Below are positions 7,300 to 15,898 of a stretch of DNA of 64,000 bases, piece by piece. Position numbers and translations under genes: made by a program. The DNA is taken from positions 1 through 64,000 of the forward strand of contig NZ_RBIM01000002.1 of the NCBI RefSeq assembly GCF_003634045.1. The letters run 5' to 3'. The number at the start of each line of letters is the position of its first letter. The stretch's first letter is position 1. This DNA is from Maricaulis maris. GTDB lineage: Bacteria; Pseudomonadota; Alphaproteobacteria; Caulobacterales; Maricaulaceae. Under the pieces are notes generated by a model. That model made no database searches. It saw only the letters and a list, made by a program, of their open reading frames with translations, and was not told the DNA's origin.

Positions 7300-7475
7300 A
7301 CTGACGGGTTTAGAATGCGGCGGCGCGGGCATCAAGTGGGAGTTGCGGCGATTGCGGGACGGATTGCAGGCCGCGTGGTCTGCTCTCCCCACTTTCATAT
7401 CCCTTTCTGATTGACGATTTATCCCTCACTATCTTAGCGTGCTCAGTGTGTCATTTTTTGAAAAGGGGAATGAGC

Positions 7476-7766
7476 ATGAGAAATGTTATAGTCACGATGG
7501 CTGTGTTGGCAGGCACGGTGGGGCTTGCCGTTGGCGGCGTCGCCGTGGGTGGACAAGAGGCGACCAGCGCGGCGGACAAGATTCGCGCCGATGACGTGCG
7601 ACTGAGTGCGTCTGAAATCAACGCCTATCTCAGGGAGGACGCCCGTTCTGTGCCGGACAATTGCGTCGTCCACTACAACCAGTTCACTGGCGAGTGTTCC
7701 GCCGTTGTGTGCACAACGAGCACGGGGTGGCAGACCGTTCATGAGTGTTCCGAGTTCGGCCTCTGA
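7476..7766 (+). CDS. small exported protein of unknown function
   Basis: The 96-residue protein begins at the ATG at 7476, which has AAGGGG about nine bases upstream; an ATG at 7470 sits too close to that site. A hydrophobic N-terminal signal (MRNVIVTMAVLAGTVGLAVGG) is visible, though no clear cleavage motif. The mature part has four cysteines (NCVVHY, GECSAVVC, HECSEF), which would suit two disulfides in the periplasm. I recognise no family. It stands alone between the tRNA fragment and a convergent TPR gene, with a bidirectional terminator downstream. Confidence 0.65.
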   Translation: MRNVIVTMAVLAGTVGLAVGGVAVGGQEATSAADKIRADDVRLSASEINAYLREDARSVPDNCVVHYNQFTGECSAVVCTTSTGWQTVHECSEFGL

Positions 7767-7802
7767 CGGCAAGGTCCTGCGAAAATCTGTGGTGTGAGAT
7801 TG

Positions 7803-7833
7803 CGGCCGCCTCGAGCTTCGGGGTGGCCGTTTT
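7803..7833. terminator. terminator hairpin between convergent genes
   Basis: An eight-base-pair stem CGGCCGCC/GGTGGCCG (one G-U pair) with an 11-base loop is followed by TTTT on the plus strand. It serves the small exported protein gene and may also stop transcription of the opposing TPR gene. Confidence 0.6.
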
Positions 7834-7859
7834 CTTGATCGCTCGGCGTTGATTTCAGT

Positions 7860-8594
7860 TCACGCTTTCAAGCGTGCCATGTCGAGCCAGCGGCGATTGG
7901 TGCGCTGGACGAATTTGGGAGCATGTCGGGCAGCGGTCAGGATTTCCTGCCAGCGGGCGCGGGCGGATACCGTGTCGCCATGGACATCGAGCAACATGGC
8001 CCAGCGGGCACGCGCTTCCGGACCGGGGAAATAGTCGGCGACGCTGGCATAGGTGGCCAGCGCTTCGTCGATCCGGCCGAGCGCTTCCAGCGTCCGGGCA
8101 AACAGCAGGTGGGCTTCGGGATGGCGGATATCCGGGTGGGCGGTCTGCATCGCTTCAAGCTGGGTCAACGCCTCGCCGAACTCGCCGGTCTCATAGAGCG
8201 CTTGGGCGAGGGTGAACATCATGGCCGCGTCTTCGGCGAAAGCACCGCTGGCGGCCTCGCGGGCCAGCACCAGCGCATCGTCGGCACGCTTGGTTGCGAG
8301 CAGTGCGGCGGCGGCGCGGCGCAAATTGCCCGGCGTCCGGCTGATCTCGATCTGGACCAGGGCGTCGCGCGCCTCGCGACCCGGATCGAGTGCTTTGCGG
8401 GCAGCGGCGCCTGCCTTTCGGGCTGAGGTGCTGCCGGCGGCCGAGGGCAGGACTTCCGCGAGCAAGTAGACAATCGATCCGAGGGCCGGGAAGGCGAACA
8501 GGATGAAAATCCAGTACATCTGCCGTTGTGTACGAATGACGTGTACGGCGCAGCCGAGCGCCACAAGAATGTGGAGTCCCATCAGAATCGGCAT
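7860..8594 (-). CDS. inner-membrane tetratricopeptide-repeat protein
   Basis: The 244-residue protein starts with two hydrophobic segments (about residues 3-20 and 25-50, containing MYWIFILFAFPALGSIVYLL), an arrangement like the N-terminal domain of cardiolipin synthases. From about residue 70 there are helix pairs with TPR character: AAALLATKRADDALVLAREA, FTLAQALYETGEFGEALTQL and LFARTLEALGRIDEALATYA, each with the usual small residues and Gly/Asp turns. TPR domains bind protein partners, and the membrane anchor places them at the inner membrane. The partner is unknown. It is transcribed alone toward the convergent small gene. Confidence 0.75.
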   Translation of the reverse strand: MPILMGLHILVALGCAVHVIRTQRQMYWIFILFAFPALGSIVYLLAEVLPSAAGSTSARKAGAAARKALDPGREARDALVQIEISRTPGNLRRAAAALLATKRADDALVLAREAASGAFAEDAAMMFTLAQALYETGEFGEALTQLEAMQTAHPDIRHPEAHLLFARTLEALGRIDEALATYASVADYFPGPEARARWAMLLDVHGDTVSARARWQEILTAARHAPKFVQRTNRRWLDMARLKA

Positions 8595-8677
8595 CGTGTC
8601 CCCCTGCTGACCAATTCCTGATAAGCGAGACGGTTGCAGGGGGCAAGCGCGCGCGTACTGCGCGTCTTGATCAGGCG

Positions 8678-9898
8678 CTAGAAAAAGGCCTGCAGGCCTG
8701 TCTGTGCCCGTCCGAGGATCAGGGCGTGCACGTCATGGGCACCTTCATAGGTGTTGACCGTCTCCAGATTCACCATGTGGCGCATGACCTGGAATTCCTC
8801 GGAAATCCCGTTGCCGCCGTGCATGTCACGCGCCATGCGGGCTATATCGAGTGCCTTGCCGCAATTATTGCGCTTCATGATCGAGATCATCTCCGGCGCG
8901 GCCTTGGCCTCGTCCATCAGGCGGCCGATGCGCAGCGAGCCCTGCAGGCCCAGCGTGATCTCGGTCTGCATGTCGGCGAGTTTTTTCTGAAAGAGCTGAG
9001 TCTGGGCCAGCGGCTTGTTGAATTGGTGTCGGTCGAGCCCGTATTGACGCGCCGCATGCCAGCAGAATTCGGCGGCGCCCATGGCGCCCCAGGAAATGCC
9101 GTAGCGGGCCCGGTTGAGACAGCCGAACGGGCCTTTCAGGCCGGACACATGCGGCAGGAGGGCGTCTTCGCCGACCTCGACATTGTCCATCACGATTTCG
9201 CCGGTGATCGAGGCGCGCAGGGACAGTTTGCCGCCGATTTTCGGGGCGGAGAGGCCTTTCATGCCCTTGTCGAGCACAAAGCCGCGGATTTTGCCGTCAT
9301 GGGCGTCGGACTTGGCCCAGACCACAAAAACATCGGCGATGGGGGAGTTGGAGATCCACATCTTGGCACCGTTGAGGGTATAGCCAGTCGCGGTCTTGGT
9401 GGCGCGGGTCTTCATGCCGGCCGGGTCGGATCCGGCATCCGGCTCGGTCAGGCCGAAACAGCCGATCCATTCGCCCGAGGCGAGCTTGGGAAGGTATTTG
9501 GTGCGCTGTTCTTCCGAGCCATAGGCGTAGATCGGATACATCACCAGAGAGGACTGGACCGACATCATCGAGCGATAGCCGCTGTCGACGCGCTCGACTT
9601 CGCGGGCGACCAGACCATAGGCGACATAGCCGAGGCCGGCGCCGCCATATTCCTCCGGCAGCGTGCAGCCCAGCAGGCCCTGCTCACCCATTTCGCGGAA
9701 AATGGCCGGATCAGTGTGTTCCTCGCGATAGGCGTCGATCACGCGCGGTTGCAGCTTGGCCTGGGCATAGCTGTGCGCGGTGTCGCGAACGAGCCGTTCT
9801 TCCTCGGTCAGCTGATCATCGAGACGGAAGGGGTCCTGCCAGTCAAAACGGCCCAGATCCGGAGCATCCTTGGCTTTCAGCGTCGGCTTGTCGGTCAT
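8678..9898 (-). CDS. gcdH: glutaryl-CoA dehydrogenase
   Basis: This 406-residue acyl-CoA dehydrogenase has the features of the glutaryl-CoA branch: an N-terminal [17 protein letters not shown] segment, the FAD loop [14 protein letters not shown], the substrate-site stretch [18 protein letters not shown], and the C-terminal [18 protein letters not shown] containing the catalytic glutamate. GcdH oxidises and decarboxylates glutaryl-CoA to crotonyl-CoA in lysine and tryptophan breakdown, passing electrons to electron-transfer flavoprotein in the cytosol. The start has GGGGAG upstream. It is monocistronic here and divergent from a sodium:solute symporter gene. Confidence 0.92.
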   Translation of the reverse strand: MTDKPTLKAKDAPDLGRFDWQDPFRLDDQLTEEERLVRDTAHSYAQAKLQPRVIDAYREEHTDPAIFREMGEQGLLGCTLPEEYGGAGLGYVAYGLVAREVERVDSGYRSMMSVQSSLVMYPIYAYGSEEQRTKYLPKLASGEWIGCFGLTEPDAGSDPAGMKTRATKTATGYTLNGAKMWISNSPIADVFVVWAKSDAHDGKIRGFVLDKGMKGLSAPKIGGKLSLRASITGEIVMDNVEVGEDALLPHVSGLKGPFGCLNRARYGISWGAMGAAEFCWHAARQYGLDRHQFNKPLAQTQLFQKKLADMQTEITLGLQGSLRIGRLMDEAKAAPEMISIMKRNNCGKALDIARMARDMHGGNGISEEFQVMRHMVNLETVNTYEGAHDVHALILGRAQTGLQAFF

Positions 9899-9945
9899 GA
9901 TGATATGGTCTCCCCGGACGTCATTGGGTTTTGCTTTGATGCCGG

Positions 9946-9972
9946 ATTAGCCGGGGCGGGCAGCGGGGGCAA
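9946..9972 (-). promoter_or_regulatory. candidate promoter of gcdH
   Basis: On the minus strand TTGCCC (9972-9967) and GCTAAT (9951-9946) are separated by 15 bases. This fits the Caulobacter-type housekeeping pattern with a GCTA-type -10 element, and places the start of transcription about 40 bases before the gcdH ATG. Confidence 0.4.
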
Positions 9973-10074
9973 GCCGCCGGAGCGGTTCGACGTGGCGTGG
10001 TATCGCAAACACGGCTAGAGCTGTCAGCAAAGGTGGCCGCATGGTCGCGCCAGGCGCCGTTCGGGGAGGGATGG

Positions 10075-11544
10075 ATGTCGCAGGACAACATGATCGTGCT
10101 GGCCACGCTGGTGGCCTACAAGCTGATCCTCGTCGGGGTTGGTGTCTGGGCCTCGCGGCGCAATCGGACGGAAAGCGATTTTTTCATCGCCGGTCAGGGC
10201 TTGGGGCCTTGGGTCGCGGGCCTGTCCTATGCCGCCTCGACCTCCTCGGCCTGGGTGCTCTTGGGTTTTTCCGGCTTCGTCTATCTCACCGGCCTGTCGG
10301 CACTGTGGATGGTGCCGGGCATTTGGGGCGGTTATGTCGCCGTCTGGCTGTGGTTCGGACGTCGCCTGCGGTCCGAGACCGCCGCGGAGGGCCATGTCAC
10401 CACGGCGGATTTCCTCGCCGGCGGGCAATCGCCGGGCGGCAAGCGGCTGATCGCCGGTGTCGCCGCGGCCATGATCCTGTTCTGCTTCATCTTCTATATT
10501 GCCGCCCAGTTCGGCGCCGCGGCCCAGGCCTTCGAGACCCAGTTCCACTTGCCGCGGATGGAATCCGTGCTGGTCGGGGCGGGGGTGGTTCTCATCTACT
10601 CCTTGCTCGGCGGTTTCTGGGCGGTCAGCGTGACCGACATGCTGCAGGGCGCGCTGATGCTGCTCGTCGCCTGTCTGCTGCCGGTTGCGGCGCTTGTTGC
10701 GGCGGGCGGTCCGTCCGGCGTGATGGCGACGCTGCAAGCCAATGAGGCGGCCGCTTATCTCAGTTTCGGCGGCGACATGCCGGTCATGCTGCTGGCCGGC
10801 TTTGTGGTTGGCGTCTGGGGTGTGGGCCTTGGCGCTTTGGGCCAGCCGCAACTCATCACCCGCCTGATGGCGGTCAAGGACGAGTCGGCGCGGCGGCACG
10901 GATTCCAGATCGCCATTGTCTGGGCCGTGCTGGTTTTTATCGGCATGACGGTCCTTGGCCTGTCCGGCCGGGCGCTGGTTGGTGCCGGGTCAAACGGCGA
11001 GGCGCTTTTCTATCAGGTCGCACGCGACTATCTGCCACCGCTGATCGGCGGTCTCGTGATCGCCGCCGTGCTGTCGGCGGTGATGTCGACGGTCGACTCC
11101 ATCCTGCTGGTGGCGGCCTCCGCCGTCAGCCGCGATCTCGGCGTGTCACGCCGCTTCAAGGGCGAGGGAGTCACCGTCTCGCGCATCGTCATGGTTGCCA
11201 TTGCCCTTGTCGCCGTGTGGATGACGCTGGCCCTGCCATCGACGATTTTCGCCCGTGTCCTCTTCGCCTGGGCGGCGCTGGGCGCCGCCTTCGGCCCGGT
11301 CATCGTGATGCGGGTGATCGGCGTCCAGTCCGGTCACAGGGCTGTGCTCGCCGCGATGATTGTCGGTTTCGGCCTGACGGTCTTCTTCAATGCGATGGGC
11401 GCGCTGGACGCCTCAACACTCAGCGGTCCCGGCGCCGTTGCGGCGCAATGGGCACAACTGCCCGGCGACCCGTTCGAGCGCGTGTTTCCGTGGCTTCCGG
11501 CGCTGTTGATCCTGTGGTTCGGGCGGGTGAGGGCGACGGCGTGA
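10075..11544 (+). CDS. sodium:solute symporter (SSS family, PutP-like)
   Basis: The protein has 489 residues from the ATG at 10075, which has GGGGAGGG immediately upstream; the frame is open earlier but without a site. It shows about 13 membrane segments. SSS features include the opening YKLILVGVGVWASRRNRTESDFFIAGQGLGPW, with the following ASTSSAWVLLG helix, and the central GLGALGQPQLITRLMAVKD loop that is strongly conserved in proline transporters. The later segment AVLSAVMSTVDSILLVAASAVSRD supplies the usual Ser residues near the sodium site. These features suit the PutP branch, so proline or a related solute is the best guess. It lies upstream of ccmF with 58 bases between, which seems fortuitous. 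Confidence 0.85.
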   Translation: MSQDNMIVLATLVAYKLILVGVGVWASRRNRTESDFFIAGQGLGPWVAGLSYAASTSSAWVLLGFSGFVYLTGLSALWMVPGIWGGYVAVWLWFGRRLRSETAAEGHVTTADFLAGGQSPGGKRLIAGVAAAMILFCFIFYIAAQFGAAAQAFETQFHLPRMESVLVGAGVVLIYSLLGGFWAVSVTDMLQGALMLLVACLLPVAALVAAGGPSGVMATLQANEAAAYLSFGGDMPVMLLAGFVVGVWGVGLGALGQPQLITRLMAVKDESARRHGFQIAIVWAVLVFIGMTVLGLSGRALVGAGSNGEALFYQVARDYLPPLIGGLVIAAVLSAVMSTVDSILLVAASAVSRDLGVSRRFKGEGVTVSRIVMVAIALVAVWMTLALPSTIFARVLFAWAALGAAFGPVIVMRVIGVQSGHRAVLAAMIVGFGLTVFFNAMGALDASTLSGPGAVAAQWAQLPGDPFERVFPWLPALLILWFGRVRATA

Positions 11545-11602
11545 TCCCCCCTGCGACACCCTGCGCCTTGACCTTTTGCGCCAGTCGTAACACCACCCCG
11601 GC

Positions 11603-13591
11603 ATGATTGCTGAACTCGGGCAATTTGCCCTCATCCTGGCCTTTGTGGTCGCGCTCTTCCAATCCGTGGCCATTTTTGCGGGGCTGCGGACCGGCGATGC
11701 TGTGGTGCACGGGTTTGCGCGCACGGGCGCCATCGCGCAGTTTGTGCTGGTTCTGGCGGCCTTCGCCTGCCTGACGGCGCTGTTCGCGATGTCGGACTTT
11801 ACCGCGCTGGTGGTGGCCGAGAATTCGCACACCGACAAGCCCTTCCTCTACAAGCTGACCGGCGTTTGGGGCAATCATGAGGGCTCGATGCTGCTGTGGG
11901 TGCTGATCTTGACGGCCTATACTGCGGCGCTGGCCTGGTCGGCCAAGCCGGTCGAGGCGCGGTTGATCTCGCTGACCTTTGCAGTCCAATCACTGATCAC
12001 GGCGGCTTTCACGGCCTTCCTGCTCTTCACCTCCAACCCGTTTGCCCGCCTGTGGCCGGGGCCGGAGAATGGCCAGGACCTCAACCCGCTTCTGCAGGAC
12101 CCCGGTCTCGCCTCGCATCCGCCGATGCTCTATGCGGGCTATGTCGGTTTCTCGATCACCTTCTCCTTTGCGCTGGCAGCACTGATTGACGGTCGGGTCG
12201 ATGCCCGCTGGGCGCGGATCGTGCGGCCCTGGGCACTGGCGGCCTGGACCTTCCTCACCATCGGTATCGCGCTGGGTGCCAGCTGGGCCTATTACGAGCT
12301 CGGCTGGGGCGGCTGGTGGGCGTGGGACCCGGTCGAGAATGCCTCCCTGATGCCGTGGCTGGCTGGGACCGCCTTCATCCACTCACTGCGGGTGATGGAA
12401 AAGCGCGATACGCTGAAGGCTTGGAGCATTCTGCTGGCCCTGTTGACCTTTGCCCTGTCGATGGCGGGGACATTCCTGGTCCGGTCCGGCGTGTTGACCT
12501 CGGTCCACGCCTTTGCCGTCGATCCGGAACGCGGTGTCTTCATCCTGGCCATCCTGATCGCCCTGATCGGCGGGTCGCTGCTGATCTATGGCCTGCGGGC
12601 GGGGCTGCTCAAGCCGACCGGCGTGTTTTCCGCGATCAGCCGCGAGAGCACGCTTTTGATCAATAATCTGGTTCTGGTCGTCGCTTGCGGTCTGGTCTTT
12701 TTCGGGACTTTCTATCCGCTCTTCATCACCACGGTGAGCGATGAGACGGTGACCATTGGGGCGCCATTCTACAACAACACCTTCAATCCCTTCATCGGCG
12801 CATTATTGGTGCTGGTACCGATTTCCGGCCTGCTCGCCTGGAAGCGTGGCCGCCTGATGCCGGTGCTCAAGGACCTCGCGCCTGCCGCCATTGCCGCGCT
12901 TGCCGGCGGACTTGCGGCCTTCTGGATCGCCGACCGGGGCTTGTTGGCGGGCGCGCTGGGCACGGCACTGGCGATCTGGATCGCGCTCGGCGTGCTGATC
13001 GATCTGGCCAAGCGTTTCAAGCTGTTCCAGATCGAATTCAAGGCCTCGCTGGCGCGGGCAGCCCGCCTGCCGCTGGGCATTTGGGGCATGGCTGTGGCGC
13101 ATTTCGGGGTCGCCGTGGTGGTCTTCGCCATCACCGGTGTCAGCGCCTGGAAACAGGAGACGAGTGCCTTTTTGATGCCCGGCCAGCATCTCGATATCCG
13201 CCAGCTCACCCTCACACTCGATGATGTCGAGCAGATCGAAGGGCCCAATTATGTCGCCGAGCGCGGATATCTGACGGCGCGGCGCGACCAGCAGGTGGTC
13301 AGCAATCTGACGGCTGAACGACGCCTCTACCCGGTGCGCGGCATGGCGACGACCGAGTCGGCCATTCATGCCCGCCTGACCGGCGACATCTACGTCACCA
13401 TCGGTCAACCCAATCCGGACCGCGGCTGGCCGGTCTTTGTCTATATCTACCCGTTTGCGATCTGGCTGTGGATCGGCTCGGGTATTCTGGGTCTGGGTGG
13501 ATTGTTGTCGATTTCCGACCGCGGCCGCCGGGCGCTGGCGGTTCGCAAACAGCCGCGCGAGGCACAAGCCCGTCCGGAGCCTGCCGAATGA
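11603..13591 (+). CDS. ccmF: cytochrome c haem lyase subunit CcmF
   Basis: The 662-residue multi-span membrane protein has the CcmF signatures: GNHEGSMLLWVLIL near residue 92, the tryptophan-rich haem-handling WWD motif WGGWWAWDPVENAS at about residues 235-250, and a long periplasmic domain before the last membrane span. CcmF receives haem from CcmE and attaches it to apocytochrome c at CXXCH sites in the periplasm, with CcmH (and CcmI). It is the first of four ccm genes that overlap by four bases each. ccmE, which normally precedes ccmF, is not here and must be elsewhere. Confidence 0.95.
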   Translation: MIAELGQFALILAFVVALFQSVAIFAGLRTGDAVVHGFARTGAIAQFVLVLAAFACLTALFAMSDFTALVVAENSHTDKPFLYKLTGVWGNHEGSMLLWVLILTAYTAALAWSAKPVEARLISLTFAVQSLITAAFTAFLLFTSNPFARLWPGPENGQDLNPLLQDPGLASHPPMLYAGYVGFSITFSFALAALIDGRVDARWARIVRPWALAAWTFLTIGIALGASWAYYELGWGGWWAWDPVENASLMPWLAGTAFIHSLRVMEKRDTLKAWSILLALLTFALSMAGTFLVRSGVLTSVHAFAVDPERGVFILAILIALIGGSLLIYGLRAGLLKPTGVFSAISRESTLLINNLVLVVACGLVFFGTFYPLFITTVSDETVTIGAPFYNNTFNPFIGALLVLVPISGLLAWKRGRLMPVLKDLAPAAIAALAGGLAAFWIADRGLLAGALGTALAIWIALGVLIDLAKRFKLFQIEFKASLARAARLPLGIWGMAVAHFGVAVVVFAITGVSAWKQETSAFLMPGQHLDIRQLTLTLDDVEQIEGPNYVAERGYLTARRDQQVVSNLTAERRLYPVRGMATTESAIHARLTGDIYVTIGQPNPDRGWPVFVYIYPFAIWLWIGSGILGLGGLLSISDRGRRALAVRKQPREAQARPEPAE

Positions 13592-14121
13592 ACCGCGTCT
13601 TCCTTTTCCTGCCACTGGCCATTTTTCTGGTGCTTGGCGTCTATTTCGGCCTTGGCCTGCGTGAGGATCCGTCGGCCATTCCCAGCCAGATGATCGACCG
13701 TCCGCTGCCGGTGTTCGACCTGCCCGGCATTGCCGATGGCGAACCGGGTCTGGCGAGTACCGATCTGGCGGGGCATGTCTCGCTGCTCAACGTCTTCGGG
13801 TCCTGGTGCCCGCCCTGCGAGATCGAGCATCCGATGCTGATGCAGATCAGCCGCTCGGGACGGGTGCCGATCTATGGCGTCGACTGGCGCGACCGGCCCG
13901 GCGATGGAGCGGTCTGGCTGGCCCGGCATGGCAATCCCTACCAACGCGCCGGCGATGATGCCCAGGGGCGGGTGGCGATCGATCTCGGCATCACCGGCGC
14001 GCCGGAAAGCTTTCTGGTCGACCGTGAGGGGCGGGTGCGTTTCCACCATGTCGGCATCATTGACGAGACCGTCTGGCGCGATGTCCTCCTGCCCCGTATC
14101 GAGGCCCTGGAAGCGGAATGA
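13588..14121 (+). CDS. ccmG: thiol:disulfide interchange protein CcmG/DsbE
   Basis: The 177-residue protein has an N-terminal membrane anchor (residues about 4-24) and a periplasmic thioredoxin fold. The redox motif WCPPC, typical of CcmG, is at about residue 73, inside LLNVFGSWCPPCEIEHP, and the cis-proline region GAPESFLVDREG is present. CcmG keeps apocytochrome or CcmH cysteines reduced before haem ligation. ATGA overlaps couple it to ccmF upstream and ccmH downstream. Confidence 0.93.
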   Translation: MNRVFLFLPLAIFLVLGVYFGLGLREDPSAIPSQMIDRPLPVFDLPGIADGEPGLASTDLAGHVSLLNVFGSWCPPCEIEHPMLMQISRSGRVPIYGVDWRDRPGDGAVWLARHGNPYQRAGDDAQGRVAIDLGITGAPESFLVDREGRVRFHHVGIIDETVWRDVLLPRIEALEAE

Positions 14122-14600
14122 GACAATTGGCCCGCCTTTTCCTTCTCTTTCTCCTGCCGGCACTCCTGCTCGCGGCACCGGTCGCCATGGCGGCTCCGGA
14201 GCCGGATGAACGCCTGCAGGACGAGGAACTGGAAGTGCGTGCGCGCGCCCTGTATCGCCAGCTTCGCTGTGTGGTCTGTCAAAGTCAGAGCATTGACGAG
14301 AGCAATGCGCCGTTGGCCGCCGACATGCGCGCCGTTGTGCGCGAGCGCTTGCTGGCCGGCGATAGCGATGCAGAGGTACGCGCCTGGTTGCAGACCCGTT
14401 ATGGCGATTATGTGCTGATGATGCCGCCGCTGCAGGGCAATACCATTTTGCTGTGGTTCTTCCCGGTGATCGCCTTCCTGATCGGCGGCACGCTGATCGT
14501 GCTGTTTGTCCGCGGCCAGTCGGGCCGCGCGGCACCGGCGCTCAACCCGGATGAGGAAGCCGAGTTGGCGCGGCTGCGCGAGGAGGAGGGGCAGTCATGA
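14118..14600 (+). CDS. ccmH: cytochrome c maturation protein CcmH
   Basis: The 160-residue protein has a signal peptide (cleavage near PVAMAAPEPD), a periplasmic three-helix domain with the LRCVVCQSQSI redox motif (LRCxxC) at about residues 50-60, and one membrane span (LLWFFPVIAFLIGGTLIVLF) near residue 115. CcmH handles the apocytochrome CXXCH cysteines together with CcmF. Its length is that of the short CcmH/CycL form, with the TPR part encoded separately by the next gene. The start overlaps ccmG by four bases and the end overlaps ccmI by four. Confidence 0.93.
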   Translation: MRQLARLFLLFLLPALLLAAPVAMAAPEPDERLQDEELEVRARALYRQLRCVVCQSQSIDESNAPLAADMRAVVRERLLAGDSDAEVRAWLQTRYGDYVLMMPPLQGNTILLWFFPVIAFLIGGTLIVLFVRGQSGRAAPALNPDEEAELARLREEEGQS

Positions 14601-15457
14601 TCTGGTTCCTGATTGCCGCGTTGGCCAGCCTGGTGGCGCTGGTCTTGGTCCTGCCCGTCATGCGCGGCGTTCGCGGTGATGTGTCGGACGGCCGCGATGT
14701 GTTCGACGGCCAGCTGGCTGAGTTGGCGCGGGACCGCGAGCTGGGCTTTATCGGCGAGGACGCGGCCCGCCAGGCCGAACTCGATATCCGGCGCCGTATG
14801 AGTCAGGCCGGGACAGGGGATGCGGCCGCGTTGGCGCCGCCGGCAGCGGCGTCGAAATGGCTGCGGCACGGTCTGGTGGGCGGGGCTGGTGTCAGCGTCA
14901 TCCTGGCGGTGATCATATACATGTTGGTCGGCAGCCCCTTCCTCGTCGGCATGACCCCGGCCCGGGCGCCGGGACTGCCGCCGGAGGCGCAGGCCGTCAT
15001 GGCGGAGCTGGAAAATCTCCGCAACGAACTCGCCGAGCGCCCGGACAATCCGCAGGGCTGGGCGGTTCTCGGTCAGGCTTATTTGCGGATGGGGCGTTAT
15101 GGCGATGCGGCGACCGCCTTTGAAACAGCGATCAATTGGGAGCCGGGTTCGGCTTTCCTGTTTGCCGCGCTTGGACAGGCGCGCCTGTTTGAAACCGGTG
15201 GCATGATGAATGCTGCCGCGCGTGAGGCCTTTGCCCGGGCGCTGGACATTGATCCGCTCGACGTGCGGGCCCGTTTTTTCATGGCGGAGGCCGTTTATCA
15301 GGACGGAGATCGCGAGGCCGCGCTGGCGAGCTGGCAGGCGATCCTGGACAGTGCCGCGCCTGATGCCGCCTATCGCGGCATGGTCGAGGCGCGGATTGCA
15401 GCGGCTCTTGCCGACGGCGAGGCCGCAGCATTATCCGGCGATGAGGTCGAACCCTAG
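14597..15457 (+). CDS. ccmI: apocytochrome c chaperone CcmI (CycH)
   Basis: This 286-residue protein has two membrane segments near its N-terminus (residues about 2-22 and 93-115) with a basic/acidic loop between, then a periplasmic TPR domain: helix pairs include GWAVLGQAYLRMGRYGDAATAFETA and FFMAEAVYQDGDREAALASWQAI. CcmI binds the C-terminal helix of apocytochromes c and delivers them to CcmF/H. It closes the ccmFGHI operon, and its stop shares CTAG with the opposing small gene. Confidence 0.9.
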   Translation: MIWFLIAALASLVALVLVLPVMRGVRGDVSDGRDVFDGQLAELARDRELGFIGEDAARQAELDIRRRMSQAGTGDAAALAPPAAASKWLRHGLVGGAGVSVILAVIIYMLVGSPFLVGMTPARAPGLPPEAQAVMAELENLRNELAERPDNPQGWAVLGQAYLRMGRYGDAATAFETAINWEPGSAFLFAALGQARLFETGGMMNAAAREAFARALDIDPLDVRARFFMAEAVYQDGDREAALASWQAILDSAAPDAAYRGMVEARIAAALADGEAAALSGDEVEP

Positions 15458-15669
15458 GAGGCCGGCAATTCGCGGGGTGCCATCTGCGGCACATTGGCGT
15501 CATTGCGGGCCCAGGAGACGAAAACGTCGAGCTGGCGCTCGGCTTCTTCGTATACATGGTCCGGAATTTGGGTCCGTTCGGTCACGGCCGTACGGACTGA
15601 TTGCGGGCAATTCACCGCCAATAATGAAACGGCAAGCGCTCCACCCAAGATGATTGCAGTCGTTTTCAT
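15454..15669 (-). CDS. small exported protein
   Basis: The 71-residue protein begins at 15669 with GGGGAG about eight bases upstream on the minus strand, a good sign that it is real. The N-terminal 20 residues (MKTTAIILGGALAVSLLAV) form a signal or anchor. A single Cys at residue 21 lies just after the hydrophobic stretch but without a proper lipobox. The rest is a short charged helix around EEAERQLDVFVSW. I recognise no family. It is convergent with ccmI and divergent from the histidine kinase gene. Confidence 0.55.
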   Translation of the reverse strand: MKTTAIILGGALAVSLLAVNCPQSVRTAVTERTQIPDHVYEEAERQLDVFVSWARNDANVPQMAPRELPAS

Positions 15670-15898
15670 CCACAGCTCCCCAGCGATGAATCGATTAGCA
15701 AGTATCGTTACGAAAACGTAATATCGGCGCGAGGTCCATCCCGACTATCGATAAGTCTGCGAAAATTTACGGCATTGTGCCGTCTTGCTGCCCGGTATGG
15801 TTGCTTGTGCCGGTGCAGATGGGCGTTTACCCTGTGGGCACTGGGCGAGGCAGGGTTGGCTGGCAAATTTGGGGCGCCGGTCTCCCGTTTTGGAATGT

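Noticed and set aside
11545-11602. Promoter TTGACC...TAACAC directly ahead of ccmF
   Set aside because: The spacer is only 14 bases and the -10 match is poor, so I do not list it.
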